Origin: Clostridia bacterium | GTDB taxonomy: Bacteria; Bacillota_A; Clostridia; Oscillospirales; Acutalibacteraceae | Length of the DNA: 64,000 bases | Reading direction: 5' to 3' | Assembly (NCBI GenBank): GCA_017456015.1 | Contig: JAFTLL010000004.1 | Location: 248,001-312,000 of the forward strand | In this document: piece after piece, positions 42,178 to 50,568 of the stretch | Position numbering within the stretch: the first letter of the stretch is position 1 | Layout of the letters: each line of letters opens with the position of its first letter | Notes under the pieces: model-generated | Databases searched by the model: none | The model's input: the letters and a program-made list of their open reading frames with translations, nothing else | What the model was told of the DNA's origin: nothing | Program-made: the position numbers and the translations under genes

Positions 42178-42672
42178 ATGATTCTGGATTTAAAATCGAT
42201 TTTTATCAATGAGGGAGAGAGTCAAGAGCTCAAAACAGAGTTTGATTTCAGTGAGGTCGAGGTTTTTGGACTGCATCCGTTGCAGTCGCCTGTGCAGGTC
42301 AGCGGCAGGGTGTTTAACCGTGCCGGCGTGGTTACGCTTTCATTAACCTGCTCGGCTGTCTATGCCGCCCCGTGTGACCGGTGCTCAGAACCGGCCGAAG
42401 AACCCTTGCAGCTGCAAATCAGCCGAACCTTGGTTTCCCGTTTGGAAAACGAGGAGGATGAAGAATTTATTCTTCTGCCCGATATGGTGTTGGACTTGCG
42501 CGCTTTGTGCTATACCGAGGTCGTTTTGCGGCTTCCGACCAAGCACCTGTGCAAAGCCGACTGTAAAGGCCTTTGCGAAAAATGCGGCGCAAACCTCAAT
42601 AAGGGAGAATGCGGTTGTCCCAAAAAGGAAATCGACCCGCGCCTGGAAGCCTTGAAAACTCTGTTGGATTAA
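42178..42672 (+). CDS. DUF177 family protein (YceD-like)
   Basis: A 164-residue YceD/DUF177 protein, a family linked to accumulation of 23S rRNA and conserved next to rpmF. It has the central CDRCSEPAEEPLQLQ segment and a C-terminal metal-binding Cys cluster, HLCKADCKGLCEKCG, then CGCP. GAGGTGA precedes ATG 42178. rpmF follows after 35 bases in the same transcript, the conserved arrangement. Confidence 0.93.
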   Translation: MILDLKSIFINEGESQELKTEFDFSEVEVFGLHPLQSPVQVSGRVFNRAGVVTLSLTCSAVYAAPCDRCSEPAEEPLQLQISRTLVSRLENEEDEEFILLPDMVLDLRALCYTEVVLRLPTKHLCKADCKGLCEKCGANLNKGECGCPKKEIDPRLEALKTLLD

Positions 42673-42707
42673 CTCAATGAGCCGAAAATTTGTAAGGAGG
42701 TGCTGAT

Positions 42708-42890
42708 ATGGCAGTACCAAAGAGAAAAACTTCAAAAGCAAGAAAGAATAAACGGCGCTCCAATGTCTGGAAGATGGACGCACCCGCGCTGGTAAAATGC
42801 TCGCGTTGCGGAGAATACAAAAGACCGCACAGAGTTTGCGCAGCTTGCGGCTATTACAACGGTCGTGAAGTTGTTAAGGTTGAAGATTAG
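42708..42890 (+). CDS. rpmF: 50S ribosomal protein L32
   Basis: A 60-residue ribosomal protein: [18 protein letters not shown] is the invariant basic N-terminus. It is the zinc-binding form, with [18 protein letters not shown] giving four Cys ligands. AAGGAGGTG is an excellent ribosome-binding site. It follows DUF177 as in most bacteria. Confidence 0.98.
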   Translation: MAVPKRKTSKARKNKRRSNVWKMDAPALVKCSRCGEYKRPHRVCAACGYYNGREVVKVED

Positions 42891-42903
42891 TTTTTCAGAA
42901 AAA

Positions 42904-42930
42904 GAGGGGGCCGCGGCTCTCTCTATTTTT
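42904..42930 (+). terminator. Probable terminator after rpmF
   Basis: Stem GAGGGGGC / GCTCTCTC (two G-U pairs) with CGCG loop, followed by TATTTTT. Confidence 0.7.
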
Positions 42931-42976
42931 CTATCCGGTGCCGGTGTGCCGGGCGAAGGGGAGAAAGGAGAAGGTT

Positions 42977-44281
42977 ATGTCGGTTGTTGTTAAAGAGGTT
43001 GTTCCCGGCTCTTATGCCGAGCAGGCAGGAATAGAAAAGGGCTCGGTGCTGGTTTCGATTAATGGTCGGGAAATTATGGATGTCTTGGATTATCGCTTTT
43101 TGGAAAACGAACGCCGGGCAGAGCTTTCTTTGCTGAACGCGCAGGGGGTTCCCTATACCGTGCAAATCTGCAAACCGGAAAACGCCGATTTCGGCCTCGG
43201 GTTTGATACCTATTTAATGGACAAGCAACACGCCTGCAAAAACAAGTGCATATTCTGCTTTATCGACCAGTTGCCCTGCGGTATGCGTGAAAGCCTGTAT
43301 TTTAAGGACGATGATTCCCGACTTTCCTTTTTGTTCGGTAATTATATTACCTTGACCAACCTGACCGAGCATGAGGTTGCGCGTATTCTGGATATGCATA
43401 TCAGCCCGGTCAACATTTCGGTGCATACCACCGATCCCGAGCTGCGGGTGGCCATGATGAAGAACAAGAACGCCGGTAAAGCGCTGGATATTTTGTATCG
43501 ATTGGCCGAGGGCGGAATTCGGCTTAACTGCCAGTTGGTGCTCTGTCCCGGTTATAACGACGGAGAAAACCTCCGCCGCACCCTGACCGATTTAATGGCC
43601 TTGGACGCAGTACAGTGCATTGCCGCCGTACCGGTCGGCCTGACCGACCACCGGCAGGGACTGCCCGAACTCAAACCGTTCGACAAAAAATCTGCAAAAA
43701 ATGTATTAAATCTTATTGAAGAATTTGGCAATATGTCTTATAATAAGTGTGGTTCAAGACGGGTTTTCGCGGCCGATGAATTTTATTTGCTGGCCGGTCA
43801 GGAAATACCGCCGGCCGCCTTTTATGAGGAGTTTGCGCAGTTGGAAAACGGCGTAGGACTCTGGGCTCTGCTTTTAAAGGAAAGCCGGGAGGCATTGTCG
43901 GGCGCAGGGTGTCGCTTCTTCCGGAAAAAGCGGCGGGTCAGTATTGCCACGGGGGTTGCCTCCGCACCCTTGCTGCAACAGATTGCCGAGGAATGTAATC
44001 GGCAGTTCCGGCATTTTGAAGCAAATGTATATCCGATTGTGAATGACTTTTTCGGTCATAATATTACGGTTTCCGGTTTAGTCACCGGACAAGACCTTAT
44101 CGCGCAGTTAAAAGGTCGGGATTTGGGGGATGCCTTGCTCTTTCCGGCGGTTATGCTGCGTAATGAGCGGGATATTTTTTTAGACGATGTTTCGGTTGCA
44201 GAGCTTTCGCAGGCCTTGGGTCTGCCCTGCATACCGGTGGAAAATAACGGAGAAGAGCTGATTGCGGCTCTGAAAGGATGA
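42977..44281 (+). CDS. DUF512 protein with PDZ and radical-SAM-like core
   Basis: A 434-residue protein: an N-terminal PDZ-like domain (about 1-60, VVPGSYAEQAGIEKGSVLVSING), then a Cys-rich site ACKNKCIFCFIDQLP resembling a radical SAM CxxxCxxC cluster, a TIM-barrel-like middle, and the DUF512 C-terminus (GVASAPLLQQI, TVSGLVTGQDL). The family is widespread in Firmicutes, nearly always next to der, and its reaction is unknown. ATG 42977 is chosen with AAGGAG upstream. der follows after 4 bases. Confidence 0.92.
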   Translation: MSVVVKEVVPGSYAEQAGIEKGSVLVSINGREIMDVLDYRFLENERRAELSLLNAQGVPYTVQICKPENADFGLGFDTYLMDKQHACKNKCIFCFIDQLPCGMRESLYFKDDDSRLSFLFGNYITLTNLTEHEVARILDMHISPVNISVHTTDPELRVAMMKNKNAGKALDILYRLAEGGIRLNCQLVLCPGYNDGENLRRTLTDLMALDAVQCIAAVPVGLTDHRQGLPELKPFDKKSAKNVLNLIEEFGNMSYNKCGSRRVFAADEFYLLAGQEIPPAAFYEEFAQLENGVGLWALLLKESREALSGAGCRFFRKKRRVSIATGVASAPLLQQIAEECNRQFRHFEANVYPIVNDFFGHNITVSGLVTGQDLIAQLKGRDLGDALLFPAVMLRNERDIFLDDVSVAELSQALGLPCIPVENNGEELIAALKG

Positions 44282-44285
44282 GAGT

Positions 44286-45617
44286 ATGGCAAAGCCGGTA
44301 GTTGCCGTTGTCGGCAGACCGAATGTGGGAAAATCCACGCTTTTTAATAAACTGACCGGCAAGCGGCTTTCGATTGTGGATGATACGCCCGGTGTAACGC
44401 GGGACCGCATCTACGGTACAGCCGAGTGGCTGGGTCGCGAAATGCTGCTGGTGGACACCGGCGGTATTGAGCCGAAAACCGATGATATACTACTGAAAAA
44501 AATGCGTGCGCAGGCGCAGCTGGCGATTGACACCGCACAGGTTATCGTTATGGTAACCGATTTGCGTGCTGGCGTCACGGCGGCCGATAAAGAAATTGCC
44601 GCCATGCTGCAAAAAAGCGGTAAACCGGTCGTGCTTTGTGTCAATAAATGTGATACAGTCGGTGAATTGCCGATGGGTTATTATGAGTTTTACAATCTCG
44701 GCCTGGGTGACCCGGTGGCGGTATCTTCGGTACATGGCCACGGCACGGGGGATTTGCTTGATCGGGTTTTGGAATACCTTCCCGAAAGCGCTTCGGCAGA
44801 GGACAGCGAAGAGGTTATCCAGGTTGCCGTCATCGGCAAACCGAATGCGGGAAAATCCTCTTTGATTAACCGAATCGCCGGAGAGGAGCGCACCATTGTT
44901 TCGGATGTCGCCGGAACCACCCGGGATGCGATCGATACCTTTGTCACCGTTAACGGTACAGCCTATAATTTTATCGACACCGCCGGCATCCGCCGCAAGG
45001 CCCGTGTGCAGGAAAAATTAGAAAAATACAGCGTTTTGCGCGCCAAAATGGCGGTAGAGCGTGCCGATGTCTGCGTGATTATGATTGACGCGGCCGAGGG
45101 ATTTACCGAGCAAGACTCCAAGGTGGCCGGACTGGCTGTCGAGGGCGGAAAAGCGGTGGTTATTGCCGTGAACAAATGGGATTTAATCGAGAAGGACGGG
45201 CGCACGATGGATAGCTTCCGCAAGGACCTGATGCGTGACTTTTCCTTTATGCCTTATGCACCGATTGTCTTTATTTCGGCAAAAACCGGGCAACGGGTGG
45301 ATCGCTTGTTTGAACTGATTCAGTATGTCTACCAGCAAAACAGTATGCGCATTTCCACCGGTATGCTCAACAACATTCTGGCCGATGCGACGGCGCGTGT
45401 GCAACCGCCGACCGATAAGGGCAAGCGTTTGAAAATCTATTATATGACCCAGGCCTCCACCAAGCCGCCGGTCTTTGTTTGCTTCTGCAACAACGCAGAG
45501 TTGTTTCATTTTTCTTATCAGCGGTATTTGGAAAATCAGATTCGTTCGGTCTTTGGATTAGAGGGAACGCCGGTGAAATTCATCATTCGAGAGCGTTCAG
45601 ACGGAAAGAGGAACTAA
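44286..45617 (+). CDS. der: Ribosome biogenesis GTPase Der (EngA)
   Basis: A 443-residue GTPase with two tandem G domains and a C-terminal KH-like domain; needed for 50S assembly. G1 motifs are GRPNVGKSTLFNKL (residues 9-22) and GKPNAGKSSLINRI (near 185). G3 motifs are DTGGIEP and DTAGIRRKARV; NKCD and NKWD are the G4 motifs. Length and layout are normal. It lies between the DUF512 gene and plsY, separated from the latter by 2 bases. Confidence 0.98.
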   Translation: MAKPVVAVVGRPNVGKSTLFNKLTGKRLSIVDDTPGVTRDRIYGTAEWLGREMLLVDTGGIEPKTDDILLKKMRAQAQLAIDTAQVIVMVTDLRAGVTAADKEIAAMLQKSGKPVVLCVNKCDTVGELPMGYYEFYNLGLGDPVAVSSVHGHGTGDLLDRVLEYLPESASAEDSEEVIQVAVIGKPNAGKSSLINRIAGEERTIVSDVAGTTRDAIDTFVTVNGTAYNFIDTAGIRRKARVQEKLEKYSVLRAKMAVERADVCVIMIDAAEGFTEQDSKVAGLAVEGGKAVVIAVNKWDLIEKDGRTMDSFRKDLMRDFSFMPYAPIVFISAKTGQRVDRLFELIQYVYQQNSMRISTGMLNNILADATARVQPPTDKGKRLKIYYMTQASTKPPVFVCFCNNAELFHFSYQRYLENQIRSVFGLEGTPVKFIIRERSDGKRN

Positions 45618-45619
45618 AA

Positions 45620-46276
45620 GTGGAAGTTGTTTTATTTGTCCTTGCGGCTGTAATTGGCTATCTGCTTGGCAGCATTAGCTTTGCAGTAATCATTACCCGT
45701 TGGGCCATTCGGCGCGATGTGCGCGAAATGGGCAGCGGCAACGCCGGCATGACCAATGTTATGCGTACAGCCGGATTTTTACCGGGCGCATTGACCTTTG
45801 TTTTGGACTTTTTAAAGGCGGCAATTGCCTGCTTGATTGCCAAACATCTTGTTTTTGGCTGGCTGGCCGGTCTGCTGAATGTTGAAATACCATTGGCTTA
45901 CGGTCTGCTGGTTTGCGGCCTGTTTTGCCAACTGGGGCATATCTTTCCGGTGTTTTTTGATTTCCGCGGCGGAAAGGCGGTCGCTTGTACCGCCGGCATT
46001 TTCAGTGTTTGTAACTGGAAGGTTTTGGCGGTTTGCGTTGCAGTGTTTCTCATCGTGTTTTTGTTCACGCGCATAATTTCAGCCGCTTCGGTGTCGGCTA
46101 TGATTGCTCTGCCGATTGCAGAATATTTTACCGTGGCGCCGCAAGGCCGTCTTTTGATGGTGGTACTCTCTGCTGTGATTGCAGGGATTGTTATTGTAAA
46201 GCATAAGGACAATATCTGCCGTATTTTTAAGGGTGAAGAGAAAAAACTGGTCATCAGGAGGCGGAAAAAAGGATGA
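45620..46276 (+). CDS. plsY: Glycerol-3-phosphate acyltransferase PlsY
   Basis: A 218-residue membrane enzyme using acyl-phosphate to acylate glycerol-3-phosphate, first step of phospholipid synthesis. The motifs are GYLLGSISFAVIITR, MGSGNAGMTNVMRTAG and the substrate loop GHIFPVFFDFRGGKAVA, with five membrane segments and a basic C-terminal tail. GTG 45620, with AGAGG upstream, is chosen; the longer frame lies inside der. gpsA overlaps it by 4 bases, coupling two consecutive lipid-synthesis steps. Confidence 0.95.
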   Translation: MEVVLFVLAAVIGYLLGSISFAVIITRWAIRRDVREMGSGNAGMTNVMRTAGFLPGALTFVLDFLKAAIACLIAKHLVFGWLAGLLNVEIPLAYGLLVCGLFCQLGHIFPVFFDFRGGKAVACTAGIFSVCNWKVLAVCVAVFLIVFLFTRIISAASVSAMIALPIAEYFTVAPQGRLLMVVLSAVIAGIVIVKHKDNICRIFKGEEKKLVIRRRKKG

Positions 46277-47256
46277 GCAAAGTTACGGTTTTAGGCTCGG
46301 GCGGCTGGGGACTCGCACTTGCGCTGGCCGCACATTATAAAAAACACGATGTTACGGTCTGGACACCGTTTTCAAAAGAAGCCGAAGTGCTTTGCCGGGA
46401 TCGGGAGCATAAAAAACTGCTGCCCGGAACCATCATTCCCGACAGCATTTCCATTACCACCGATTTACAGCAGGCCAACGGTTCGGATATGGTGATTTTG
46501 GCCGTTCCGTCGATTGCGGTTCGCGAAACCGCCGGCCGCTTGAAGGAAGTGGACTGCAAGATTATCGTCAATGTTGCCAAGGGCATCGAGGAGGGAACAA
46601 ATCTTCGCCTTTCCGAGGTCTTGGCCCAAGAACTGCCCGACCGGAAAATCGTTGTGCTTTCCGGCCCCTCCCATGCCGAGGAGGTCGCGCGCAGAATACC
46701 GACAACCGTAGCGGTAGCCGGTCTGGACGCCGATACGGTACGGTATGTACAGGAACAAATGAACAACCCCTTTTTGCGTATCTACACCAATGATGATTTA
46801 ATCGGCGTAGAGCTGGGCGGTGCACTAAAAAATGTAATTGCCGTTGCGGCCGGTTTTTTAGACGGCGTCGGTTTAGGGGACAATACCAAAGCGGCTTTGA
46901 TTACCCGCGGTCTGGCCGAAATGGCAAGACTGGGCAAAGCCATGGGCGGTGAGGAAAAAACCTTTATGGGCCTCGCCGGACTGGGTGATTTGGTCGTTAC
47001 CTGCACCTCGGAACACAGCCGCAACCACCGGTTCGGCGACCTGGTCGGCCGTGGGGTAGGGGTAAAGGAAGCCTTGGAGAGCGTCGGTACGGTGGAGGGC
47101 TATTTCGCCACCAAAGCAGCCCATGCACTTGCCGAGAAATACGGTGTTTCGATGCCGATTATTTCCGAGTGCTATCATGTGCTTTATGAAAACGGTGATT
47201 TACATACCTCCATTGAGAGCTTAATGCGCCGCGATGTCGGAGAAGAACAAAAATAA
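46273..47256 (+). CDS. gpsA: Glycerol-3-phosphate dehydrogenase [NAD(P)+]
   Basis: A 327-residue enzyme reducing dihydroxyacetone phosphate to sn-glycerol-3-phosphate. The N-terminal dinucleotide-binding loop is VLGSGGWGLALAL; NVAKGIE, LSGPSHAEEVARRIPT and the catalytic-lysine region GVELGGALKNVIAVAAG follow, then LGDLVVTCTSEHSRN. ATG overlaps the plsY stop (ATGA). Product feeds directly to PlsY. Confidence 0.97.
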   Translation: MSKVTVLGSGGWGLALALAAHYKKHDVTVWTPFSKEAEVLCRDREHKKLLPGTIIPDSISITTDLQQANGSDMVILAVPSIAVRETAGRLKEVDCKIIVNVAKGIEEGTNLRLSEVLAQELPDRKIVVLSGPSHAEEVARRIPTTVAVAGLDADTVRYVQEQMNNPFLRIYTNDDLIGVELGGALKNVIAVAAGFLDGVGLGDNTKAALITRGLAEMARLGKAMGGEEKTFMGLAGLGDLVVTCTSEHSRNHRFGDLVGRGVGVKEALESVGTVEGYFATKAAHALAEKYGVSMPIISECYHVLYENGDLHTSIESLMRRDVGEEQK

Positions 47257-47298
47257 AAAGAGGCAACAGCAGTTTTTACTTGCTGTTGCCTCTTTTTT
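47256..47298 (+). terminator. Bidirectional terminator between gpsA and rny
   Basis: A perfect 16-bp stem AAAAGAGGCAACAGCA / TGCTGTTGCCTCTTTT with a 9-base loop; T tracts follow on both strands, ending two convergent genes. Confidence 0.92.
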
Positions 47299-47305
47299 TG
47301 TTGTT

Positions 47306-48859
47306 TTATTTTGCGTAATCGACAGCGCGATTTTCGCGAATGACATTGACCTTGATTTGACCCGGATATTCCAGTTCAGATTCAATGCGCTTTACAATGT
47401 CCCGTGCAACCAGAACCATTTGGTCGTCACCGATAACGTCCGGTTTTACCAAAATGCGGACTTCGCGGCCGGCCTGAATGGCAAAGGAGCTTTCAACACC
47501 GTTAAAGGAATTGGCGATTTCCTCCAACTTTTCAAGACGCTTGATATAGTTTTCAATGTTTTCGCGGCGTGCACCCGGTCTTGCGGCCGAAATCGCATCG
47601 GCGGCCTGCACCAAAAACGCGATCACATTCTTAGCCGGAACCTCACCGTGGTGCGCGTGAATTGCGTGAACAACGGTTTCGCTTTCCTTGTATTTCTTAG
47701 CGACATCCACACCCAGTTTAATGTGGGAACCTTCCTGTTCATGGTCTAAGGCTTTGCCGATATCGTGCAAAAGACCTGCGCGGCGGGCGAGTTCAATGTT
47801 TTCGCCCAATTCGGCAGCCATCAGTCCGGCAAGGAAGCTAACCTCCAAGGAATGGTTGAGTACGTTCTGACCATAGCTGGTACGGTAATGCAAACGACCC
47901 AACAGCTTGACCAATTCGGGGTGAATGTTATGTACACCGGCATCAATGACGGCTTTTTCACCCTCCTGCTTGATGGTGCGGTCAACATCTGCGCGAGCTC
48001 GCTCGACCATTTCCTCAATTCTTGCCGGATGAATACGTCCGTCAACAATCAGTTTTTCCAGCGAAATGCGTGCAACCTCACGCCGTACCGGATCAAAACT
48101 GGAAAGGGTAATGGCCTCGGGTGTATCGTCAATAATCAAATCCACACCGGTTGCCGTTTCGAGCGCGCGGATATTCCGGCCCTCGCGGCCGATAATACGG
48201 CCCTTCATTTCATCGTTCGGCAGAGGAACAACCGAAATGGTGGCTTCGGAAGAATGGTCAGCCGCACACCGCTGAATTGCCTGCGCCACAAGATTGCGCG
48301 CACGCTTGTCGATTTCATCCTTGGTCTGCTGTTCAAAATCCATGATTTTTACAGCCTTTTCGTGGGTCAGCTCGCCGTCCAGCATTTGGAGCAAATGCTG
48401 CTTGGCCTGATCGGCACTAAAACCGGAAATCCGTTCAAGCATTTCAAACTGACTGCGTTTGAGCTGCTCGACTTCTTCCATCTTTTTGTCGATTTCTTTC
48501 GAACGGTTGGACAACTTTTCTTCTTTTGCTTCGATGTTGTCCATTTTTTTGTCAATCGTTTCTTCTTTCTGTTGCAGACGCCGTTCCTGACGCTGTACCT
48601 CTGCGCGGCGCTCGCGCATTTCCTTATCGGTTTCGCTGCGGAGCTTTTGGGCGTCTTCCATCGCTTCTAATACGATTTCTTTTTTCTTTGCTTCTGCTGT
48701 TTTCATTGCATCATTGAGGATGCGTTTTGCCTCTGCTTCGGCAGAACCGATTTGTGCTTCGGCAACCTTTTTTCTGTGCACTGAGCCAATGACAAATCCA
48801 ACCACAATACCGAGGATAAGACCGGCAGCCGGGAGGATATATGTCCATAAAGTACCCAT
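47306..48859 (-). CDS. rny: Ribonuclease Y
   Basis: A 517-residue membrane-tethered endoribonuclease that starts mRNA decay. An N-terminal membrane helix (about 6-26), a long Glu/Lys coiled coil (about 30-190), a KH domain with [19 protein letters not shown], and an HD domain with [12 protein letters not shown] and HAHHGEVPA are present in order. ATG 48859 is chosen: AAGGAGGTG precedes it. The open frame upstream covers the promoter and leader and lacks family similarity. The leader is about 160 nt. Confidence 0.97.
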   Translation of the reverse strand: MGTLWTYILPAAGLILGIVVGFVIGSVHRKKVAEAQIGSAEAEAKRILNDAMKTAEAKKKEIVLEAMEDAQKLRSETDKEMRERRAEVQRQERRLQQKEETIDKKMDNIEAKEEKLSNRSKEIDKKMEEVEQLKRSQFEMLERISGFSADQAKQHLLQMLDGELTHEKAVKIMDFEQQTKDEIDKRARNLVAQAIQRCAADHSSEATISVVPLPNDEMKGRIIGREGRNIRALETATGVDLIIDDTPEAITLSSFDPVRREVARISLEKLIVDGRIHPARIEEMVERARADVDRTIKQEGEKAVIDAGVHNIHPELVKLLGRLHYRTSYGQNVLNHSLEVSFLAGLMAAELGENIELARRAGLLHDIGKALDHEQEGSHIKLGVDVAKKYKESETVVHAIHAHHGEVPAKNVIAFLVQAADAISAARPGARRENIENYIKRLEKLEEIANSFNGVESSFAIQAGREVRILVKPDVIGDDQMVLVARDIVKRIESELEYPGQIKVNVIRENRAVDYAK

Positions 48860-49028
48860 ACATGCACCTCCTTTATATTCATCCGCACTTTTTAAGGAAT
48901 GTTGCTTGGGGCTGATTTCAAGCCCAAAATTCGCAAAATTCCAATTTGCACAGGCGGCGGTTTTGCCTGAATGCTCTATCTGGAATGTTTCGCCATAAAC
49001 ATTAGTCCACAGTATCTGCATTATACTT

Positions 49029-49057
49029 ATTGTATTGCGAAAACGGCATGATGTCAA
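49029..49057 (-). promoter_or_regulatory. Sigma-A promoter for rny
   Basis: Minus strand: TTGACA (49057-49052), 17-base spacer, TACAAT (49034-49029). The 48860-49028 leader holds no gene I can support. Confidence 0.85.
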
Positions 49058-49097
49058 GTAAATTTAGGAAACTTTTTGAGTGAATTCTACAAAAAGA

Positions 49098-49126
49098 TTG
49101 ATTTACATAACACCTTATGGTACAAT
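49098..49126 (+). promoter_or_regulatory. Sigma-A promoter for nrdR
   Basis: TTGATT (49098-49103), 17-base spacer, TACAAT (49121-49126), 28 bases before the ATG; divergent from the rny promoter. Confidence 0.78.
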
Positions 49127-49154
49127 ATACAAAAAGCAACAGAGGTGATGTGCC

Positions 49155-49607
49155 ATGAAATGCCCTTATTGCGGATACGGCGAAGATAAAGTTATCGATT
49201 CCCGCCCAACCGAGGACGGGGAAAAAATTCGCCGCCGGAGAGAATGCTTAAAATGCCAAAAGCGTTTTACAACCTATGAAATTGTCGAAAGCCTGCCGAT
49301 TATTGTTATAAAAAAAGATGGTTCAAGGGAGACCTTTAATCGCGAAAAACTGCTGAACGGCCTTTTGCGCGCCTGTGAAAAGCGTGCGGTTTCTTTGGAA
49401 AAGCTCGAAACCGTAGTGGACGAGATTGAAGGCGTGATTCAAAATTCGCTCGACCGGGAGGTTACATCGGATAAAATCGGTGAGCTGGTCATGGAAAAGC
49501 TGAAAGGCATTGATGAGGTTGCCTATGTCCGCTTTGCCAGCGTATACCGCCAGTTCAAGGATGTGGGCACCTTCATGAAGGAACTGCAAAGCCTTTTGGA
49601 CCAATAA
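49155..49607 (+). CDS. nrdR: Transcriptional repressor NrdR
   Basis: A 150-residue ATP/dATP-sensing repressor of ribonucleotide reductase genes. The N-terminal zinc ribbon has [17 protein letters not shown] and [12 protein letters not shown]; the ATP-cone domain follows (about 46-136), with [18 protein letters not shown]. The spacing RRRRECLKC is invariant in the family. GAGGTGATG lies just before ATG 49155. It is monocistronic; no nrd genes are in the window. Confidence 0.98.
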   Translation: MKCPYCGYGEDKVIDSRPTEDGEKIRRRRECLKCQKRFTTYEIVESLPIIVIKKDGSRETFNREKLLNGLLRACEKRAVSLEKLETVVDEIEGVIQNSLDREVTSDKIGELVMEKLKGIDEVAYVRFASVYRQFKDVGTFMKELQSLLDQ

Positions 49608-49621
49608 TTTTGTTGAATCGT

Positions 49622-49660
49622 AAAAAAGAACAGAGTAGAGAAACTACTCTGTTCTTTTTT
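49622..49660 (+). terminator. Bidirectional terminator between nrdR and the binding-protein gene
   Basis: A 17-bp stem AAAAAAGAACAGAGTAG / CTACTCTGTTCTTTTTT with AGAAA loop; T tracts on both strands. Confidence 0.93.
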
Positions 49661-50481
49661 TACGGTTGTTTTTTAATACATTTGTTCATCAGGTTTTCCC
49701 GGTCATCCTCGGAGAGTTTGTTCAGAACCTTGTCGACCGTTTCGGCCAAAGGACTGTCGGGCTGCATGGCAACGGCAACCTGGGATTGATTTTCGTCGGT
49801 TTCAAAACCGGTTTCGTTATTGACCAGATTTACATACATGAAACCGTCATATTTTTTGCAGTTCGCCTGTGCGACCGGAAGCTCGGCAATATAAGCGTCA
49901 ATTTCGTCGTTCTGCAAGGCGGCAATCATGGTGTCATAATCGGCCATAAGACATTCATCCTTGATATTGGGCATCTGTCCGGCCAGCGTTTCATGTACCG
50001 TGCCGCTTTGCGCCGCAACCGTAGCGTCTTGGAAATCATTGATGCTTTCGGCATGACAATAGTCACCCGATTCCTTAACCACAACAACAATATTGGATTG
50101 ATAATAAGACGAGGAAAAGAGAATGCCTTCGCTCTCCTGAGGACTGATACCGCCAATAGCAAGGTCGATTTTGCCTTGCCGAACCGCAGGCAGCAGCTCG
50201 TTCCAGGACAATTTGACAATCACCAAACGGTAATCCAAAGCCTCGGCGATTTTTGCGGCAATCTTTGTATCATAGCCGTTGGCAAAATGGGCAGAGCCTT
50301 GAATCGGCACACCGTCGAAGCTGTCATTATAACTTTCCCAGTTGTACGGCACATAGGCACATTCCATGCCCACTTTCAGCACCGGACGGGTATCCGGCTC
50401 GGCCTTCTCTTTCGGTACGCAGCCGGCAAACGAAAGACAAAGCAAAAGAACAGACAGGGCGATTGAAATGCATTTTTTCAT
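49660..50481 (-). CDS. Amino-acid-type solute-binding lipoprotein (SBP family 3)
   Basis: A 273-residue periplasmic-binding-protein-like lipoprotein: MKKCISIALSVLLLCLSFAGC with lipobox FAGC, then VLKVGMECAYVPYNW, NGYDTKIAAKIAEALDYRL, GKIDLAIGGISPQESEGILFSS and the ATVAAQSGTVHET hinge strand of polar amino-acid binders. ATG 50481 has AAGGAG upstream. No permease or ATPase gene is adjacent, so it is an orphan or serves a distant transporter. It is bracketed by its own promoter and a terminator. Confidence 0.93.
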   Translation of the reverse strand: MKKCISIALSVLLLCLSFAGCVPKEKAEPDTRPVLKVGMECAYVPYNWESYNDSFDGVPIQGSAHFANGYDTKIAAKIAEALDYRLVIVKLSWNELLPAVRQGKIDLAIGGISPQESEGILFSSSYYQSNIVVVVKESGDYCHAESINDFQDATVAAQSGTVHETLAGQMPNIKDECLMADYDTMIAALQNDEIDAYIAELPVAQANCKKYDGFMYVNLVNNETGFETDENQSQVAVAMQPDSPLAETVDKVLNKLSEDDRENLMNKCIKKQP

Positions 50482-50510
50482 AAAGAAAACTCCTTTGCCG
50501 CGTTTTTTTC

Positions 50511-50549
50511 AGTTTAGCATAAGTCGAAACCGATTGCAAGCGGTTCGAC
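50511..50549 (-). promoter_or_regulatory. Promoter with operator-like inverted repeat
   Basis: Minus strand: TTGCAA (50539-50534), 17-base spacer, TAAACT (50516-50511), before the binding-protein gene. The -35 lies at the centre of an imperfect inverted repeat GTCGAAACCG ... CGGTTCGAC (50523-50549, one bulged A), well placed for a repressor. Confidence 0.65.
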
Positions 50550-50568
50550 AGAAGAAAACAAAAAACAA

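Noticed and set aside
45479..45619. Upstream start for PlsY
   Set aside because: It lies inside der; GTG 45620 is correctly placed after the der stop.
48860..49057. N-terminal extension of RNase Y
   Set aside because: It runs through the rny promoter and leader, and the real membrane-helix start at 48859 has a near-perfect Shine-Dalgarno.
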